The notes under the pieces were generated by a model. That model did not search any database. It was not told where the DNA came from and worked only from the letters and a program-made list of their open reading frames with translations. Below, in pieces: positions 35,709 through 47,490 of a stretch of DNA of 64,000 nucleotides. The stretch lies in assembly GCA_003254905.1 (NCBI GenBank), contig QANU01107152.1:1-64000 (forward strand), written 5' to 3'. The DNA comes from Nissolia schottii. Its lineage: Eukaryota; Streptophyta; Magnoliopsida; Fabales; Fabaceae. Both the position numbers and the translations under genes were made by a program. Positions within the stretch are counted from its first letter, which is position 1. Every line of letters begins with the position of its first letter.

Positions 35709-37853
35709 TGAAACACCCTAGCTAACTGTTTACCCGTACGTAGTAAACAAAGCTCACTAGGTTGTTTGCTATCTGATCGGAATACCTTAGTCCATTGTTA
35801 TCTTTCGAAAATAGTGGTTTAAGAAAATAAGGACCAATTTTAAACTTTTCATTGACATTACATAATTGTGAAACTAGAGCCATGCGTCTGAAAAACAAAT
35901 ATAACAAAGCGTCTAGCAGTAGTATAATAGAGCATCCAATATACAACCAGTGGTCCATCATAACAAAGTCACATAGGTGTATATATAATACATAATACAT
36001 AAGATACATCATATGTACATAAATCAAAATATCACTACATGAGTCATAATACAGCATCTCAAAGTACATATCAAAATACAAGGGCTGCTAGAGACCCTTG
36101 GCAAAAATCTGGACATCCAGCTCTCTCTATGTCCCTATCCTGTCACTGCCGCTCATGGCTCTGCTGGCGGCTCATCGGCATCCTCAAAACATGAATCGTC
36201 ATCAGTACCTGAAGTCAATAAGGTAATGGGAGTGAGAACGGTAGGTTCTCAGTGGAAGTAACTTTAGTTCCTAAGTCTCGTCTCATATTAGGTCGGACTT
36301 CAGGCCGCTCAGAGATCTCTAAGTGAACATGTATACTACATATCCTACTGATTATTATCTGGCCTATCTGAACGGCTTTATCTACATTACTATGTGATCT
36401 GGGAACTACTCTTGCTTACTACGTTCTCGTGCTGATTAACATTTCGTTTACATACATAGCCGTCTTGAGCGTTCTCTTGACGGTAACAACATAACAGCGG
36501 GATAATAGCTTAGAATCTCTCATGCATAACAAAATGGTCAGAATAAATAGAATGCACATTTTCACATACTTATGCATAACCGAATAAACATGCTAAATGC
36601 TCATGCATTACATAATAATGAGCTTTTGGAATATATGTTATTCCCACCATAGTATTGTCATCTCTTGACACTACTATGACGGAATAACCTCGCACCTCCA
36701 GGTGGTCCTCTGTGACCCCTGTGGTGGGCTTCCACCTGTCGTGTGCCCCCTCAGGACCCATTGACAGTGGGCGGATATTGTACCCCCGCCTAGGCTTGCC
36801 CCCGTACGACAATGTAAAGGCGTGGTAACCGCACACCTCCAGGTGTGCCCTATCGACACCACCTATGGCGGGCTTCCACATTCAGGATGCCCCTCGGACC
36901 TCCTGAAGTAGGATCATAGTGTGGCTCACGTGATCACGGCCTTTTTCAGCATATGGCATTTAGCCCTTTCTCAGTATTGGACCTTTAGCCCTTTTTTCAG
37001 CATCTCTGACATTCATGTACCTGCAGGATGGCATACTTGTTTCTCTACGTTTCAATCCATTTCATTTTCTTTCTTTATCTCATTATTACTTATAATTCTC
37101 TAACCATTGCTTTATCACGAATGCGTGTAATGCTACAGACTTTATCACATACTGCATGAAATTCATGTTTTTAGAACATTTTCCTCCTGTACTCGCCTAA
37201 TTCAACTATCAATCCTAAGATAGCAAGTAAATATTAGAATATGCACTTCAAAGGTTTCCATAAAATTTCCTGGTCTCAAATCGTTACAACGGTAACTACG
37301 TTTTCGCTCAACGACTGGGGCCCTCCGAGTGCAACATGAAAATACCCGGGAAGCCGCCCAGCACGCCGCTCAGCGGACCGCTCAGCGCGCTGCTCAGCGG
37401 ACCGCTCAGCGCGGCGCTTAGCGCGTCGCCTGGCGCGCTTGACGCCCTGTACCTGCAGAATTGTGTTTTTCTCTCTTTTCTTCCCCCTTTTCCTAAGGAA
37501 CTGGCCTAAACTTTTCACACATCTATAACATACAATAAACCTATCTAATCCAGGTCACAGGACCCTTTTGAATCATCTTCCTAAGCCTAGCATCAATTCT
37601 AACAATTATAGGCATACATGCATAGAGACATACATACACACAAATAAGCACATAATTCATCATAATCACCAAAGAGGTGTTAAACTAAAGATTACCCCAC
37701 TTTTTGCTAGCTTCTTGATAATTAAGGAAGGATGAAAGTAAGCTTGGATGGCTTGATTGAATTTTTCTTGCCCAAAGAAGTGCAAACGCTTGAATTTGCT
37801 TTGGAACCCTAGACTATGGAACTTGGTGCTCTTCCCTCAAGTGAAGAAACTCA
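35709..37853 (-). repeat. 5' LTR of B, main part
   Basis: This is nearly identical to 23638 to about 25755 of the other LTR of B. It is cut at 37854 by solo LTR M and resumes at 40279, ending at 40885. Its CGCTCAGCG array (37363-37440) has one more unit of about 21 bases than the array of the other LTR. Confidence 0.9.
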
Positions 37854-38123
37854 TGTAACATCCCAGCCTTTTCCTTACGAAAATTTTTCTCAAACTTTAA
37901 TTTTTCGATAAGTATAATATATTAAGGATGGCTGGGGGAAGACTGGTAGATTGCAAGGGCGCGATGGAAATATTTCGGGGTGACCGCGCGTGCGTGGGAA
38001 GGTAATTAATTATGTGTGTTAGGAAATTATAATATAATATTATGATTTTATAAAATAAAATTTTAAAATAAAGAAAAAGAAAGGGAATGGAACGGAGAGG
38101 GAAGGAGACAGGGGGGGCGTGCC

Positions 38124-38132
38124 TATAAAAGG
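38124..38132 (+). promoter_or_regulatory. TATA box of M
   Basis: TATAAAAGG, the same nonamer as in H (6951), lies about 270 bases into the LTR; an A-rich run follows at about 38156-38176. Confidence 0.6.
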
Positions 38133-38539
38133 CTTAACGCCTCCTCAGCAGTGAAAAAGAAAAAAAAAAAAAAAACACTTAGAAATTTACACTGTCAGTG
38201 ACACGCCGGCACGTCGTAGGGCTGTTATCGCGCGTAGGAAAAATAGGAGGAATATATTCCCGTGACGAGGACGGTTCCCTCATCGCAAATCTCGGATCGG
38301 AGCACACATAGGAAGTGGGTAACCCTAAGCCCACTGTCTATGTGGTTTAGTTTTTAACTGTATATGTGCCTATCTGTATATTTGACTGTATAACTGTTAA
38401 GTAGTATTTTGGGGGGATATTGTGTAAAAAGGGTTTTGTGAACGGTAGAAAAATGAAACGCGTAACTGTACTACTTGGAACCCTAGGAACAGTGAAAGTT
38501 TACGATCTGGAGTCTCGGAAGGCGATTTTTGTAGTCTGC

Positions 38540-38775
38540 ATTCGAATCCTTAAGGAATTCAATCGAATGAAAGCCCAAGCTGAGCTTTCCTTCGAATGAA
38601 TTCCACTGCAGTCGAATGTAGGCGAGTTTTAGGGATTTCAATCGAATGAATTCCCTCGTATTCGAATGAAGCGATGTCGAGGGATTTCAGTCGAATGAAA
38701 ACCTATTCCAATCGAATGAAAGAACTTCGAGGGATTTCATTCGAATGCCACAGCAAGTATTCGAATGAAACCTGG
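38540..38775. repeat. TCGAATGAA array in M
   Basis: About ten copies of (T/A)TCGAATG occur at 15-35 base spacing, several containing the palindrome TTCGAA and preceded by a repeated GAGGGATTTCA phrase. It occupies the LTR region that holds CGCTGAGCG arrays in the other families. Confidence 0.85.
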
Positions 38776-39002
38776 CAGAGTTGGGAGTTTAATGGTTTCA
38801 AGGGATCCAATGACTATGGTTAAGCTATTATTATATATTGAAGCATGCATCATGAGGATGGGATGCCATTTAAGAGTTAGGGCAGCCCTAGAACACTAGA
38901 GGTCAATGACTTAATGTAAAAAGAGCATAATGGAACTTAGGGAAATACGTATGTAGTTATATGCTAGGAAGCCCAGCTCTTGGCAATGTCTACTTGACAC
39001 GC

Positions 39003-39205
39003 CCCTCGCCAGTCCCAAAAGGGTGGATTGGCCAATGTGTTACCTTGCCAAATCCCAAAAGGGTGGATTTGGTTAACGAAGTAATCCCAAAAGGGTGGAT
39101 TAGTTCGCAGAGGTTAAAGACACAAGGAAGGAAAATGTGTTACCTTGCCAAGTCCCAAAAGGGTGGAGTTGGTTAACGGATTAATCCCAAAAGGGTGGAT
39201 TGATT
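39003..39205. repeat. TCCCAAAAGGGTGGA repeats in M
   Basis: Five copies of TCCCAAAAGGGTGGA lie within longer repeated phrases (TTACCTTGCCAA, TTCGCAGAGGTTAA). CCC-AAAA-GGG can fold as a small hairpin. Two copies of the same motif occur in the E LTR at about 58833-58890, linking the M and E families. Confidence 0.85.
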
Positions 39206-39759
39206 CGCAGAGGTTAATGGCACAAAGAAAGTAAAGTAAAGTTAAAGTAAAGATTGCTCATCGAAGCAAAAAGAGAAGTGAAGGAAGGATGACGTCATAC
39301 CTAAAAGAATAAAGAAAGGAGAAGAAGGACGCTAACCCGGGTGAGCCGGTATGCGTAAGAGATCCCCAAGTCCCCCAAGCATGTAGTATAAAGGATATGT
39401 AGCGAGAAGCATAAAGAAGTATGTATGTGTATGAATGTGATGATTGAATAGTGTATGTATGTCAGTATATATGTGATAAAGTATATATGCATAGTCATGG
39501 ATGTTTATGTATGATGAAAGTTAAGGGAACGACCCGAGACTGATAGCTTAATTATAATTGCATTGTAGAATTGACAAGCACGCAGACTTAGTAAGAAAGA
39601 CTAGTTCCCCTATCACCTAGATAATCTTAGATAAAGCTGTTCAGGTCCTTAGGCCAGATAATTAGTAGGATGCTAGTATACATGTTTTCACCTAGAAACA
39701 CCTGAGCGGCCTGGAGGATATTCGAGTAAATGAATCATAGGTAGCCATAGGGACCCATA

Positions 39760-39862
39760 GAGGACTCAGAGTTCTCACCCCCACTCGATTATGGATCCAG
39801 GAGCAACCGAGGATTATACGGGCTACGAGGAGTACCCAGAAGTGCCGCCCGCCGAACCGTGA
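39760..39862 (+). CDS. LTR hairpin plus acidic micro-ORF, M
   Basis: Hairpin GAGGAC-TCAGA-GTTCTC (one G-U pair) at 39760-39776; ATG at 39791; the 23-residue frame begins MDPGAT, has a Glu/Tyr-rich middle and ends PPAEP before the stop at 39860-39862. The PPAEP codons are CCG CCC GCC GAA CCG here and CCG CCA GCT GAG CCA in C: four silent third-position differences with the peptide unchanged. Confidence 0.45.
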
Positions 39863-40278
39863 AGCAGGGCAGCCAGACAGATTGCGGGTCCCGCTCAAGC
39901 ACGTAGCCGCTTTGCTTTATTTTGGAATACTTGTTTTGTATCTATCTATGTAAGATGGGTGTATGTAGACTACTTTATTATTATTGATGTAATTAAGTGT
40001 AATGGACCATGTATCTGTTTATCGTAGATCTTCTGGACACGAATCTCTGGTCCGCTAAGCTCACGCTCTACCGTTTGTAATATATATGTCCACCATCACG
40101 CACGGCTCATAACTTGGATACGCACATAATGAATAGTATGTTAAAAAAAAATGGTCCGTATGTTGTTATAAATCGTATTTTCAAAAAGGCTAAAGGTTAT
40201 GAATATCCTACCAATGAATCAACAACCTAGTGAGCGTTGCACATGGCTCGAGCATGGGCGGCTAGCTAGGGTGTTGCA

Positions 40279-40885
40279 ACTCACACCCTTGCCACTAGCT
40301 TAGCTTCTTGTAGGATTTGAGAGTGATTGATGATGATAAAAGGTAAAGGATGATGATGGAACTTAGGGGCTTTGGAGATTTAGGTTTTTGAAGCTTAGGA
40401 AATGAAGGAAAATGAATCCCTTAGGTAAGTGTGTGTCTTCGTGGGGGAGAGGGGCTGCCCGTGGTCTTCTAGTGGCCTGTGGCCCTAATTTCATTTCAAT
40501 TTTACCCTTAATGAGTTTTATGTCATGTTGGTTCATTAATTCTTTATGTTCGGACGTCCGAAAATTATTTCGGACATACCGGTGTGACCTATAATTTTCC
40601 TTATTCCTATTTAAATTTTTCTTGAAATATTCTCACACTATTTTCATATTAGTGTATTTTACAGACTCCTTCGAGTCACACTTAAGCTCTAAAAATAGCC
40701 TAATACTAACCCAAACGTCACCAAACATCACGAGATCGCAAAATTATTATTTTTACCTAATACGATAGACATTAAGTAAATTCTGTGAATTTTATTCCAT
40801 TTTTATCTCATCTTTTCCTTATTAACATGTTCTTAATTATTTATTAAGTGAAATTTTAGGAAAGGGAAAAACTTGGGTTGTTACA
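40279..40885 (-). repeat. 5' LTR of B, terminal part
   Basis: This is the first approximately 600 bases of the 5' LTR on the minus strand, beginning TGTAACAACCC at 40885 and including the U3 block at about 40548-40594. It is followed by the right TATTC duplication (40886-40890). Confidence 0.9.
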
Positions 40886-41215
40886 TATTCAGTATTACAG
40901 TTTATGTGTATGTGATGTATATTGTACTTACTATGTATACAATGATGTGACTTTGTATGGTGGACCCACTGAATATATATTTCTGATGCTAATTATGATA
41001 AGGTTATCCGCTTTGTTATATTTGTTTAATTCCAGCGCATGGCTCTATTTTAGTACTAATGTGATATAAGCAAAAGTTTAAAATGGGTCCTTATTTTATT
41101 AAGCAACAACTATTTTCGAAAAGTAACTATGGACTAAAGTATTCCGACCAGGTAGATAACAACCTAGTGAGCTTTGTTTACTACGTACGGGTAAACAGTT
41201 AGCTAGGGTGTTTCA
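40886..41215 (+). repeat. 3' LTR of A, right part
   Basis: This continues the 3' LTR of A after element B and ends GTGTTTCA, matching 15926-16243 of the 5' LTR. Confidence 0.9.
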
Positions 41216-42788
41216 AAATCTGTAGCATTTCATGCATCCATGATAAACCTAGTTCAAAGGAACTAGAATTAACTCTGAGATAAGTAAAGATTCTGAAATG
41301 AACCATAGGGAACAAGTATGCCATGCTGCAGGTACAGAAATGCTGAAATGCTGAAATGCTGAAAAAGGGCCAATGCCCAATGCTGAAAAAGGGCAAATGC
41401 CCAATGCTGAACAAGGGCAAATGCCCAATGCTAATAAAGGCTATATGCCACACGCTGAAAAGGCCGTGATCACGTGAGCCAAACTATGATCCCACTTCAG
41501 GAGGTGAAGGCATCCTGAATGTGGAAGCCCGCCACAGGTGGTGTCGATATGGCATACCTGGAGGTGTGCGGTTACCACGCCTTTGCATTGTCGAAAGAGG
41601 GCAAGCTTAGGTGGGGGTACAATATCCGCCCACTGTCGAGGGGTCCCGAAGGGGCACACGGCAGGTGGAAGCCTACCGCAGGAAGGTCTAGACAGTTTTG
41701 GCCTACACTGACCGTGCGAGGTTATTCCGTCATGCTAATGTCAACAGAGGACATTACTATGGTGGGAATAACACATATTCCAAAGCAAGTTATGCTGTTA
41801 TGCAGGTTTATGATGTCATATTCTGTTATGCACATGTACATTCTGTTAGGCATGTTTATTCCGATGATTCTGTCATGTTTATGCTGATGACTCTGCTAGA
41901 CATATTCTGATGATTCTGTTATGTTTATTCTGATGGCTCTGTTATGCATACTCTGATGATTCTGTTATAGTGAATGTATTCTGTTATGCATTCTGATTAT
42001 TCTGGATGTATAGTTCATGCTGTTATGTCTGTACCGTCAAGAGCACGCTCGAGACGGCTATGTATATTCACGAAATGTTAATCAGCACGAGAACGTAGTA
42101 AGCAAGAGTAGTTCCCATATCACATAGTAATGTAGATAAAGCCGTTCAGATAGGCCAGATAATAAATAGTAGGATATTTAGTAGGTATGTTCACTTAGAG
42201 ATCTCTGAGCGGCCTGAAGTCCGACATAATCTGATTCGAGACTCAAGAACTAAAGTTCTTTCCACTGAGAACCTACCGTTCTCATCCCCACTGTTTTATG
42301 ACTTCAGGTACAGAAGATGAATCTTACTTTGAGGATGCCGACGAGCCGCCAGCTGAGCCATGAGCGGCTAAGAGATAGCTAGATGTTTACATTTTTGCCA
42401 AGGGCATACTGAGTAGCATTCCAGTAGTCCTTGTATTTTGATGTGATGTATTCTGACTGATGTATTCAGTACTCCAGTTTATGTACATGTGATGTATATC
42501 TTACTTACTGTATATACAAGTATGTGACTTTGTCTGATGGACCACCTGGATATGTATTGGATGTTTTACTATCTTACAGTTATATGCTTTGTTATATTGT
42601 TTATTCTGATGCATGGCTCTATTTTAGTGATTATGCAATATAAAATGAAAAGTTTAAAATTGGTCCTTATTTTCTTAAGCCACTATTTTCGAAAGATAAC
42701 TATGGACTAAGGTATTCCAACAAAGTAGACAACAACCTAGTGAGCATTGTTGACTACGTACGGGTAAACATTTAGCTAGGGTGTTTCA
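41216..42788 (+). repeat. 5' LTR of C, right part
   Basis: This resumes the LTR left at 13142. It contains GGGCNAATGCCC repeats (41335-41450), the GC-rich block (41461-41700) and the hairpin plus micro-ORF (42267-42363), and ends GTGTTTCA. Confidence 0.9.
42267..42363 (+). CDS. LTR hairpin plus acidic micro-ORF, C
   Basis: Hairpin GAGAAC-CTACC-GTTCTC at 42267-42283; ATG at 42298; a 21-residue frame begins MTSGTE, continues with Tyr-Phe-Glu-Asp and ends EPPAEP at the stop 42361-42363. Compared with the F copy at 62766, the Ala and Asp codons after Glu-Asp differ silently (GCC GAC against GCA GAT). Confidence 0.45.
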
Positions 42789-42790
42789 TT

Positions 42791-42802
42791 TGGTATCAGA
42801 GC
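42791..42802 (+). other. Primer binding site of C
   Basis: TGGTATCAGAGC begins two bases after the LTR end, the same as in A. Confidence 0.9.
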
Positions 42803-42957
42803 AGTTTGGTCCAAAAGAGCCTGAGGACTGAGCTGCACTATGCTTTCGGGCATGATTATGGTGTATTTTCCAGTTAAGTGGTATGTGCTAAGTTTCTGTG
42901 TACTTGCCTCTCTTGAGACTGATCACCTCAAAACTGTGCAGGTACTACATATTAGAT

Positions 42958-45900
42958 ATGCCACCCCGCAGGGATACTACACAGTGCACCCCAGAGTCTG
43001 CAGAGCTTGCAGATGTTCTGCGGGAGATAGCGCAGGCTACTGTGTTGATGGCCGCCTCCAATGCTGAACGCAATACTCCTCAGACAGCTCAAGAGATTGA
43101 GGCCACAAAGTTTCGGGATTTTTCACGCGCCAATCCACCAGTATTTGAAGGCGCGATGGACCCTGAATTGGTTCATGGCTGGATTAGGAAGCTGGAGCAG
43201 ATCTTTGAAGATATCTCATGCACGGAGCAACAAAAGGTTAAATTTGCTTCCCGGAAATTAGAGGGAGTAGCAGGGGAATGGTGGGACACAACCAAGCCCC
43301 AGTTTGAACGAGATGAGGATCCGGTGACTTGGAACAAGTTCAAGGAGGTGTTCTTGGACAAGTATTTCCCACAGGAGCTACAAGACAGGAAAGAGGCAGA
43401 GTTCATGGAGCTCAAACAGGGATCTATGATGGTGATTGAGTATACGGCGAAGTTTGAGAAACTTTGCAGGTATTCACCAATGTACAGGTTGCATCCAAGT
43501 GAAGGTTGGAAATGTGCAAAATATCAGCGAGGTCTGAAGCCAAAATTGAAGGTATTTCTGAATGTACCGGGTGTCTGGGATTATGCCACCCTGGTTAACA
43601 CATGTTTGGCTCAAGAGGAAGCTAATCGAGACTTAGCTCAGGTGCGCAGTGAAAGATTCAAGAGAAGGTTTGATGGTGCCGGCAGTTCCTAGACAGAATA
43701 GAGGAAGAGGGAACCATTTCAGGCAGCAGTTGCAGGGAGAGGCCGAGGTCAGTATCCGCCGAGGCCACAGCAAGGATTAGGGAGAGCTCAGAGTCAGCCC
43801 AGAGCAGGGCCAGCAGGAGTAGGATCTCCAGCAATGGGATCTCCATCATCAGGTACTTCGAGTCGGAGCACACCGGAAGCCCAGCAGCGAGCAGACCCTC
43901 GTACACCTTGCCCAAAATGCGGTAGGGGGCATTCTGGAGAATGTTTAGCAGGTCAAGGGGTTTGTTTGAGGTGTGGCAAGACAGGCCATTTTTTCCGGGA
44001 TTGTCCAGTAGCGCCGCCGTCCACCCTACGTCAGGGCAGAGTGTTTACCATGGCAGCCGAGGAAGCTAAGGAGAAAGAAGGTTTGATTTTGGGTAAGTGT
44101 ACTCTTCATGGGAGGACCTTGACTGTTTTGTATGATTCTAGAGCGTCACACTCCTTTATATCCTATGATAGTGTGAAGGAGTTGCAGTTATCTCCTACGA
44201 CACTGTCGTATATGCTTGCTGTATCTACACCCACTACACCGCCAGTTAAGACTTGTCAAGTATGTCTGCAATGTCCTTTTCAGCTGCAGGAAAGAGAGTT
44301 CGTGGCTGATTTAATCTGTCTTCCTCTAGTAGGATTGGATGTGATACTAGGGATGGATTGGTTGAATGCTAATCAGGCTGTTCTTGACTGTGCCAGGAAG
44401 TTGGTTACTTTTCCTTCTACAGCTACCAGCCCAATAGTTTCAGAGGAGGAGTTGCCAATTCTCTATTTCTGCCAGTTAAGAGATCAAGGTTGTGTTTTCT
44501 TTGCATCTTCAGGAGTGGTAGTTGCAAAGCAGGAAGTCAAGGATATTCCTGTAGTCCGGGATTACCCAGATGTTTTTCCTGATGATATTCCGGCGTTTCC
44601 ACCGAAGCGGGAGGTAGAGTTTTCTATTGACCTGGTGCCTGGTGTTGGACCTATTTCCATTGCACCGTATCGTATGTCACCATTAGAATTGCAAGAGTTG
44701 AAAAAGCAGTTAGAAGAGTTGTTGAGGAAGCAGTTCATACGGCCAAGTGCATCACCTTGGGGAGCACTAGTGTTGTTTGTGAAGAAAAAGGATGGCACCA
44801 TGAGAATGTACGTCGATTATAGGCAATTGAATAAGGTGACAATTAAGAATAAGTATCCACTGCCTAGGATCGATGATCTTCTAGATCAGCTGAAGGATGC
44901 TAAGATCTTCCAGGATTGATTTGCGGTCTGGCTATCCTCAGATTAGAGTGTGGGAGGAGGATATAGCTAAGATGGCGTTCCGATCCCGTTATGGACATTA
45001 TGAGTTCACAGTAATGTCCTTTTGATTGACGTGCTCCTGCAATTTTTATGGATTATATGCATAGGATCTTCCGTGAATATCTAGATGATTGTGTCATTGT
45101 CTTTATTGATGACATTCTAGTGTACTCAAAGAGTGAAGAAGAACACACTAGACATCTGCAGATAGTATTAGAGATTCTAAGAAAGAAGTAGTTGTATGCC
45201 AAGCTCTCTAAGTGTGAGTTTTGGGCCAGGAAGGTGCAGTTTTTCGGCCATGTGATTTCAGATCAAGGGGTATCAGTGGATCCCAGTAAGGTTGAAGCGG
45301 TTAGAACATGGGAGAGACCCACTTCAGTTACAGAGCTACCGAGCTTTCTGGGCTTTGCTGGATATTATCGGAGATTTATCCAGGGATTCTCACAGATTGC
45401 TTTGCCATTGACGAAGCTGACCAGGAAAGGAGTAAAGATGGTTTGGTCCGCCAGAATGTGAAAGAAGTTTCTGCGAGCTGAAGGAGAGATTAACTACCGC
45501 TCCAGTGCTAGTACTGCCTGATCCCCAGGAACCTTTTGAGGTATACTGTGATGCGTCAGGTGCTGGACTGGGATGTGTGCTGATGCAACGACGCCAGGTG
45601 ATAGCTTATGCCTCTAGACATTTGAAGTAGCATGAGGTAAACTATCCTATACATGATTTAGAGTTGGCTGCGGTAGTGTTTGCATTGAAGATCTGGAGAC
45701 ATTATTTGTATGGAGTTTGGTTTGAGGTATATTCAGATGATAAAAGTCTGAAGTACCTGTTTGATCAGAAAGAGTTGAATATGCGTCAGAGGAGGTGGAA
45801 TGAATTTCTTAAGGATTATGACTTCAATCTTAATTATCACCCTGGGAAGGCCAATGTAGTGGCTGATGCTTTGAGCCGGAAGTCTTTGCAGATGGCTCAT

Positions 45901-47428
45901 ATGATGGTACAGGAATCAAAGTTGCTGGAGGAATTTCGTGATCTTAATCTGACTATTGCACGTCAGCATAACCGGTTGACGTTGTACCCTCTCCAGGTCA
46001 GCAGTGATTTCAAGCACAGGATAATAGATGCTCAGAAGAATTGTCAGGAGGATACTTGGTGTAAGTTGCACAAGGCTATTGAAGAAGGTAAGATCAAAGA
46101 GGCGACAACAGACTCCGATGGTATTTTGAGATTTGATGGGCGCATTTGTGTGCCTAAGGAAGGCAGCTTGAGGGAGGATATCTTGCAGGAAGCTCACAAG
46201 AGTCAGTTCACGATGTACCCAGGTACTACCAAGATGTACCATGATCTTAAGCACATGTTCTGGTGGCCGGGATTGAAAAGAGATGTTGAGGACTGGGTAC
46301 AGAAATGCTTGGTTTGTCAGAAGGTGAAGATCGAGCACCAGAAACCACTAGGGTTGCTGAATCCTCTAGAGGTTCCAGAATGGAAATGGGAGGCCATAGC
46401 TATGGATTTTGTTTCAGGTTTACCACTTACTCGGACAGGAGTTGATGCCATTTGGGTAATTGTGGACAGGTTGACTAAGTCTGCTCACTTTATCCCGATT
46501 AAGATGACTTATTCATTGGAGAAGCTTGTACAGCTGTATATCAAGGAGGTGGTAAGATTGCATGGAGTACCGTCTTCTATCATTTCAGACAGAGATCCCA
46601 GATTTACTTCCAGATTCTGGACTGCTTTTCAGAAAGCATATGGGTCGCAGTTGCACTTGAGTTCTGCATATCACCCTCAGTTTGATGGTCAGTCCGAGCG
46701 TACTATTTAGACCTTGGAAGATATGTTATGAGCTTGTGCGCTAGACACGCCAGGAAACTGGGAGGAAATATTACCATTCGTGGAGTTTGCCTACAATAAC
46801 AGCTATCAAGCTAGCATTGGTATGGCTTCATTCGAAGCATTGTATGGCAGGAAGTGCCAGTCGCCGTTGTGCTGGAATGACAGCAAGCAGTATCCCTGTC
46901 TAGGCCCTGAAGAAACCCGAGGGACAGAAGAATTAATGAAGCTGTTGCGCAAGAGAGTGCTCTCGACAGAAGAGTTATGCAGATAACCGGAGGAGACCGC
47001 TTGAGTTCCAAGAGGGAGATCATGTCTTCCTAAAGGTTACTCCGGCGACAGGTACTGGAAGGTCTTTGAAGATTCGGAAGCTGAACCCCCGATTCATTGG
47101 ACCGTTCCAGATCCTGAAGCGTATTGGACCGGTAGCATACCGGATATCTCTTCCGCCAAACCTGGCCAACATCCATAATGTCTTTCATGTCTCTCAGTTA
47201 CGCAAGTACTATGCATTCCCCGATCATGTGCTTCAACCAAAGCAGATACAGTTGAAAGAAGATTTATCTCTACCGCTCACGCCGCAACGGATTATTGATC
47301 ATAAGATTCGCCAGACGCGAAACAAGGAGATTCCTATGGTACAAGTGGTGTGGATGAACGGGGAAGTAGAAAAGCAGACGTGGGAGTTAGAAGCGAATAT
47401 GAAGAAAACCTATCCGGAGTTATTTTGA
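42958..47428 (+). pseudogene. gag-pol region of C, chromovirus type
   Basis: The region begins MPPRRDTTQ at 42958. Gag has its CCHC knuckle [14 protein letters not shown] at 43963-44004; protease is about 44100-44400; reverse transcriptase about 44600-45190 with FIDD at 45102-45113; RNase H about 45530-45880; integrase about 46180-46910 with HHCC, DFVSGLP and SDRDPRF segments; and a chromodomain-like tail ends YPELF at 47425. Sequence is close to A and B throughout. Several breaks are spread over it, more than in A or B, in line with its position below A in the nest. Confidence 0.85.
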
Positions 47429-47477
47429 GAGGTATAGACATATCCTTATCTTTCAATTTCGAGGACGAAATTTTTCG

Positions 47478-47490
47478 AAGGGGAGTGGAA
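47478..47490 (+). other. Polypurine tract of C
   Basis: AAGGGGAGTGGAA lies immediately before the 3' LTR start; the preceding GAGGACGAAATTTTTCG is shared with A. Confidence 0.85.

Larger units (their letters stand above)
37854..40278 (+). mobile_element. Solo LTR M (2,425 bp)
   Basis: This is a complete LTR, TGTAACATCCC to GGGTGTTGCA, between perfect ACTCA duplications (37849-37853 and 40279-40283). It belongs to a different subfamily from B, with a TATA box (38124-38132), a compressed U3 block (37951-38000), a TTCGAATG array, a CCCAAAAGGG array and its own hairpin plus micro-ORF. No internal region is present. Confidence 0.95.
23638..40885 (-). mobile_element. Element B, Ty3/gypsy Tekay-like, complete, reverse
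   Basis: On the minus strand: 5' LTR (40885-40279 and 37853-35709), primer site (35706-35695), gag-pol (35541-26410), polypurine tract and 3' LTR (26348-23638). A perfect TATTC duplication flanks it. The two LTRs are nearly identical by eye apart from array length. It carries three later solo LTRs: M in the 5' LTR, L in the pol region and K near the pol end. Apart from these, the coding region has only one or a few breaks. It is the youngest full-length Tekay-type copy in the stack. Confidence 0.92.
13143..41215 (+). mobile_element. Element A, Ty3/gypsy Tekay-like, complete but nested
   Basis: Element A has LTRs at 13143-16243 and at 20920-23637 plus 40886-41215, with primer site, gag-pol and polypurine tract in normal order. 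The LTRs start TGTAACAACCC and end GTGTTTCA and are very similar by eye, so insertion is fairly recent. The 3' LTR is split by element B. The coding region has a few breaks and the element is probably not autonomous now. Confidence 0.9.
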
